DNA of 64,000 nucleotides, from assembly GCF_030405905.1 (NCBI RefSeq), contig NZ_JASATW010000015.1, forward strand, positions 1-64,000, in the 5' to 3' direction. The translations under genes and the position numbers were made by a program. A model generated the notes under the pieces. It was not told where the DNA came from and did not search any database. It was given only the letters and a program-made list of their open reading frames with translations. This document shows positions 61,420 through 64,000 of this stretch, in pieces. Source of the stretch: Sphaerothrix gracilis (GTDB lineage Bacteria; Cyanobacteriota; Cyanobacteriia; Phormidesmidales; Phormidesmidaceae). The number at the start of each line of letters is the position of its first letter. The first letter of the stretch is position 1.

Positions 61420-61595
61420 CCGGTCGGGTGGGCAATGCCCGCCTTGCGGTAGGTGAGCGGTACTTGAGGCAGTGGAGATTGAAGCGTAGCCGGTAGGGTG
61501 GGCATTGCCCACCTTACAGTAGATGAGCTTGAGGCGGCGGAGATTGAGGCGTAGCCGGTAGGGCGGGCATTGCCCGCCTTACGATAGATGAGCGG
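61414..61595. repeat. Three-unit hairpin repeat array at the msrAB stop
   Basis: Units begin at GCGTAGCCGG at 61414, 61484 and 61549 (70 then 65 bases apart). Each carries a palindromic core: GGGTGGGCAATGCCCGCC (loosely), GGGTGGGCATTGCCCACC and GGGCGGGCATTGCCCGCC, followed by TTAC/TTGCGG and AG(A/G)TGAGC(G/T). The last bases of msrAB (GAAGCGTAG) form the start of unit one. The core sequence resembles a common interspersed cyanobacterial repeat. Confidence 0.85.
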
Positions 61596-61667
61596 TGTTT
61601 GCGTGCCATCTTTTGGGCCGGAATGCCATAGTAGAAGCAATCCTTGAGTCACTTCTAAGATTGCGGC

Positions 61668-64000
61668 ATGTGGGAAGGCGTCTTGATCGGAACGGGCCTA
61701 GAGCTGAGCAAGCAGGTACTGAAGCAGGTGCTGGACTTAGGCCAGTCAGCGCTGGAAGGCTATGTAGAAGATTTTTTCAAAGACTGCTTTGATAGCGGTG
61801 TGGCGCGGCTGCAGGCGTCGTCATTGAAAGGGCCAATGGCAGAGGCGATCGGCTGCTTTATTCAGCGGTTTGTAGAGGAACTACAGATCAATGAGATTCC
61901 AGAAACGAGTCTGGATCATTACTACAAAGCCGCAATTAAGCAATTTGTCCGGGATAAGGCAGTTGGTCAGATTTTAGGGAAGGCGTTTGAGACAGACTGC
62001 AAGCAGATAGATTACCAGCAGCTAGAACAGCTTTGGTTACAGCGAGTGAAACCGGGCTGGCAGTTTCCGGTAGAAGAATTTGACTGGCGGCGGGTAGCGA
62101 AAAGCTATGTGCTGGCGGTGAAGGGGATTGTCAAGGCGGATGCGGAATTGAGAGCGCTGTTAGATACGGAACTTCTGGAAACGATCGCCCAAAACACAGC
62201 TCAACTTTCACCTGGCTTCGACGTAATCAAGTATCGCCAAAGCTTACAAGCTAGCTATGGACACCTAAAGCTCTATATCCTCGACAGCACCGATCGCGTA
62301 GATGCTATCAAGCTGTGGAACATTTTTATTGAGCAAACAGTACGGGAAGCGCTGCCACCGATGCGCTATGACCTGCCGCTGGATGTGAAGCGCAAACTAC
62401 AAGCCGAAGGTCAGCTAGAGAGTGATTTATCACCGGAAGCTCTGGAGTATTATCAGCGCGAATATCTGCAGCAGCCTGCGCGTAAGGCATTGGAGGCGAT
62501 CGCTGACTCGCAGCAGTCTGTGATTCTAGGCGATCCGGGTGCGGGCAAGTCTACGCTGCTGCAATATCTAGCTTTGAACTGGGTGGAGGGCAAAGCAGAA
62601 ACGCTGCCGCTGCTGATTGAGCTGCGGGAATATGTTCTAGCAGAGTCAACCAGCTTTCTAGACTTTCTGCACCGAGGGCGCGGGGCTGATTGGCAATTCG
62701 ACCAGCAGCGACTTCACGAGTACCTGCTGGAGCAGCCGACGTTAGTGATGTTCGACGGTTTAGATGAGGTGTTCGATCGCGCGACGCAGGCCGCTGTGGT
62801 GGATGACATTATTCGCTTTGCTCAGCGGTATCCCCAAGCTCAGATTCTAGTCACATCACGCATCATTGGCTATAACCCGGAGCGCTTTCAGCACGCAGGC
62901 TTTCGCCAGTTTACGATTCAGGCGCTGGATGAGTTTGAGATGCATCAGTTCATCGATCGCTGGTATGACTTGGCAATGGGTAACGACCCGGACAAAATGC
63001 GATTGAAGCAGCGGCTAAGAGACGCGATCGCTAACTCTAAAGCTATTGAAAATCTGGCAGATAATCCGCTACTGCTAACGATGATGGCAATTTTGAATCG
63101 GCGGCAAGAGCTACCACGCGATCGCGCCGATCTTTATGACCAGGCATCGCGGGTGCTGTTGTATCACTGGGATGTGGATCACAAGCGGCTGAATCTGCCG
63201 TTAGATGCGATTGGGCGGCGGGAAAAGCAGGAAATTTTGCGGGCGATCGCCTATGAAATGCAGGCGGGGGAAGATGGCTTAAAAGGTAATTTGATCAGCG
63301 CGGACAGGCTGACCCAAATTTTAACAACTTATCTACGCGAACAGGGGTTTGATGCGCCCCGTGAAAAGGCAAATCGGCTGATTCAGCAGCTCAGGGAACG
63401 CAATTTTATTCTCTGCTATCGCGGTGCGGATACCTATGGCTTTATGCATCGCACGTTTTTGGAATATTTCTGCGCAGTTGAGATTGTTAATCGTTTTGAA
63501 AAACAGCGATCGCTGACGTTTGAACAGTTACGCGATGAGGTGTTTGGTCAGCATTGGCAGGATGAAGCGTGGCATGAGGTGTTGCGATTAATCTGCGGAA
63601 TGATTGATTCAAAGCTTGCAGGAATATTGGTTGAGTATTTAATAAGTCAGCGAGTTGATCGCAAGACATTTCTATCCCAGGAGCCTTGGGGACACGAAAG
63701 ATTACAAGTTGCAGCACTAGCAAACTTACTTTTGGCAGCCGATTGTGTAGCTGACATTAGTCATGCTGTAGCTATTTCTTCTATTCGTATTTCCTTACTC
63801 GAACATCTTAAACAGGAGGTTGAGGTATGGGAAACACGATTATCTTGGGATTTATGTGAAGAACTGCTGAATAGGATTGCTAGTTACTTTGATGGAACTC
63901 TGTTATGGTTGAAACAACAGGTAGAAAAAAATAAAAGCTCTTTTATCCAGTATGCGGCAGTTAAAGCAATTGCAAAATATTATCATCATGAATCAGTAGT
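61668..64000 (+). CDS. NACHT NTPase with N-terminal helical domain (bacterial NLR-like), truncated at window end
   Basis: The frame is open for 777 codons and continues past 64000. The N-terminal 240 residues are all-helical (MWEGVLIGTGLELSKQVLKQ, SLKGPMAEAIGCFIQRFVEELQ, HYYKAAIKQFVRDKAVGQI) and resemble the helical modules that precede NACHT in bacterial NLR-like proteins. Walker A is ILGDPGAGKSTLLQYLAL (near residue 288) and Walker B is LVMFDGLDEVFDR (near 361). Sensor and winged parts follow: VTSRIIGYNPERF, ENLADNPLLLTMMAIL, FMHRTFLEYFCA. A helical repeat region starts after 640. Family members can sense phage or stress; that is inferred. The 3' end and repeats are off the window. Confidence 0.85.
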   Translation, partial: MWEGVLIGTGLELSKQVLKQVLDLGQSALEGYVEDFFKDCFDSGVARLQASSLKGPMAEAIGCFIQRFVEELQINEIPETSLDHYYKAAIKQFVRDKAVGQILGKAFETDCKQIDYQQLEQLWLQRVKPGWQFPVEEFDWRRVAKSYVLAVKGIVKADAELRALLDTELLETIAQNTAQLSPGFDVIKYRQSLQASYGHLKLYILDSTDRVDAIKLWNIFIEQTVREALPPMRYDLPLDVKRKLQAEGQLESDLSPEALEYYQREYLQQPARKALEAIADSQQSVILGDPGAGKSTLLQYLALNWVEGKAETLPLLIELREYVLAESTSFLDFLHRGRGADWQFDQQRLHEYLLEQPTLVMFDGLDEVFDRATQAAVVDDIIRFAQRYPQAQILVTSRIIGYNPERFQHAGFRQFTIQALDEFEMHQFIDRWYDLAMGNDPDKMRLKQRLRDAIANSKAIENLADNPLLLTMMAILNRRQELPRDRADLYDQASRVLLYHWDVDHKRLNLPLDAIGRREKQEILRAIAYEMQAGEDGLKGNLISADRLTQILTTYLREQGFDAPREKANRLIQQLRERNFILCYRGADTYGFMHRTFLEYFCAVEIVNRFEKQRSLTFEQLRDEVFGQHWQDEAWHEVLRLICGMIDSKLAGILVEYLISQRVDRKTFLSQEPWGHERLQVAALANLLLAADCVADISHAVAISSIRISLLEHLKQEVEVWETRLSWDLCEELLNRIASYFDGTLLWLKQQVEKNKSSFIQYAAVKAIAKYYHHESV

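Noticed and set aside
61371..61652. Minus-strand frame across the msrAB end and repeat array
   Set aside because: Its product is repetitive (TGYASISA/TGYASTSA units) because it reads the three repeats; it is not a gene.

Overview
The window is a stretch of cyanobacterial chromosome. The evidence is direct: photosystem II genes psbD, psbC and psbZ, the photosystem I assembly factor ycf4, the phycobilisome degradation protein NblA, a CruP/CruA-type cyclase fragment, a Synechocystis/Nostoc-style type IV pilus chemosensory operon with HmpF, the cyanobacterial small RNA Yfr1, and many copies of the HIP1 octamer GCGATCGC on both strands. The presence of nblA implies phycobilisomes. The genus cannot be fixed from the sequence alone.

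Layout. 1-6.95 kb: carotenoid-cyclase-like fragment, GH13 amylase with a starch-binding domain, a His-tailed ferrochelatase homologue, an Fe-S aldo/keto reductase coupled to a bifunctional nuclease, riboflavin synthase and a pentapeptide-repeat protein. 7-10.7 kb: overlapping psbD-psbC with a terminator, divergent from ycf4. 10.9-16.8 kb: lipid and amino-acid metabolism (cyclophilin, ketoacyl synthase, PLP lyase, delta-9-type desaturase, and a ProA paralogue without its catalytic cysteine). 17-21 kb: tRNA-Gly(GCC), psbZ-ribH, and a DHH-CBS-nucleotidyltransferase fusion for tRNA 3' ends. 21-31 kb: regulatory and stress genes (UbiB-like kinase, PP2C phosphatase, nblA, universal stress protein, Ser/Thr kinase, AnmK, KtrA-like protein). 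31.4-38.3 kb: guaB3 followed by the small RNA gene yfr1, an aminotransferase with rimM, a DUF1688 protein, and a groEL under a perfect CIRCE operator. 38.4-41.3 kb: corA, then a small AT-rich toxin-antitoxin-like pair bracketed by a degenerate copy of the corA 3' end, tandem repeats and a DUF429 protein. 41.3-55.6 kb: pilus phototaxis/chemotaxis cluster (PatA-type regulator, CheY, CheW, MCP and a 2,066-residue CheA hybrid on the minus strand; HmpF divergent on the plus strand). 55.7-64 kb: two small or lipoprotein genes, a large barrel plus beta-helix outer-membrane protein, an MsrA-MsrB fusion ending inside a hairpin-forming repeat array, and the first 777 codons of a NACHT NTPase that runs off the window.

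How the genes work together. Most of the window is core photosynthetic physiology. Light harvesting and its breakdown are covered by psbDC, psbZ, ycf4 and nblA. Riboflavin formation is split between two loci (ribE at 5.8 kb and ribH at 17.2 kb). The 41-55 kb block would sense a stimulus and steer type IV pili. The accessory part is limited to the small gene pair after corA, the surface protein at 57 kb and the NACHT gene at the right edge. The best candidates for something undescribed are the corA-tail duplication around the gene pair, the Cys-less ProA paralogue, the very long acidic linker of the CheA protein, and the N-terminal helical region of the NACHT protein. No insertion sequence, CRISPR array or rRNA gene was seen.
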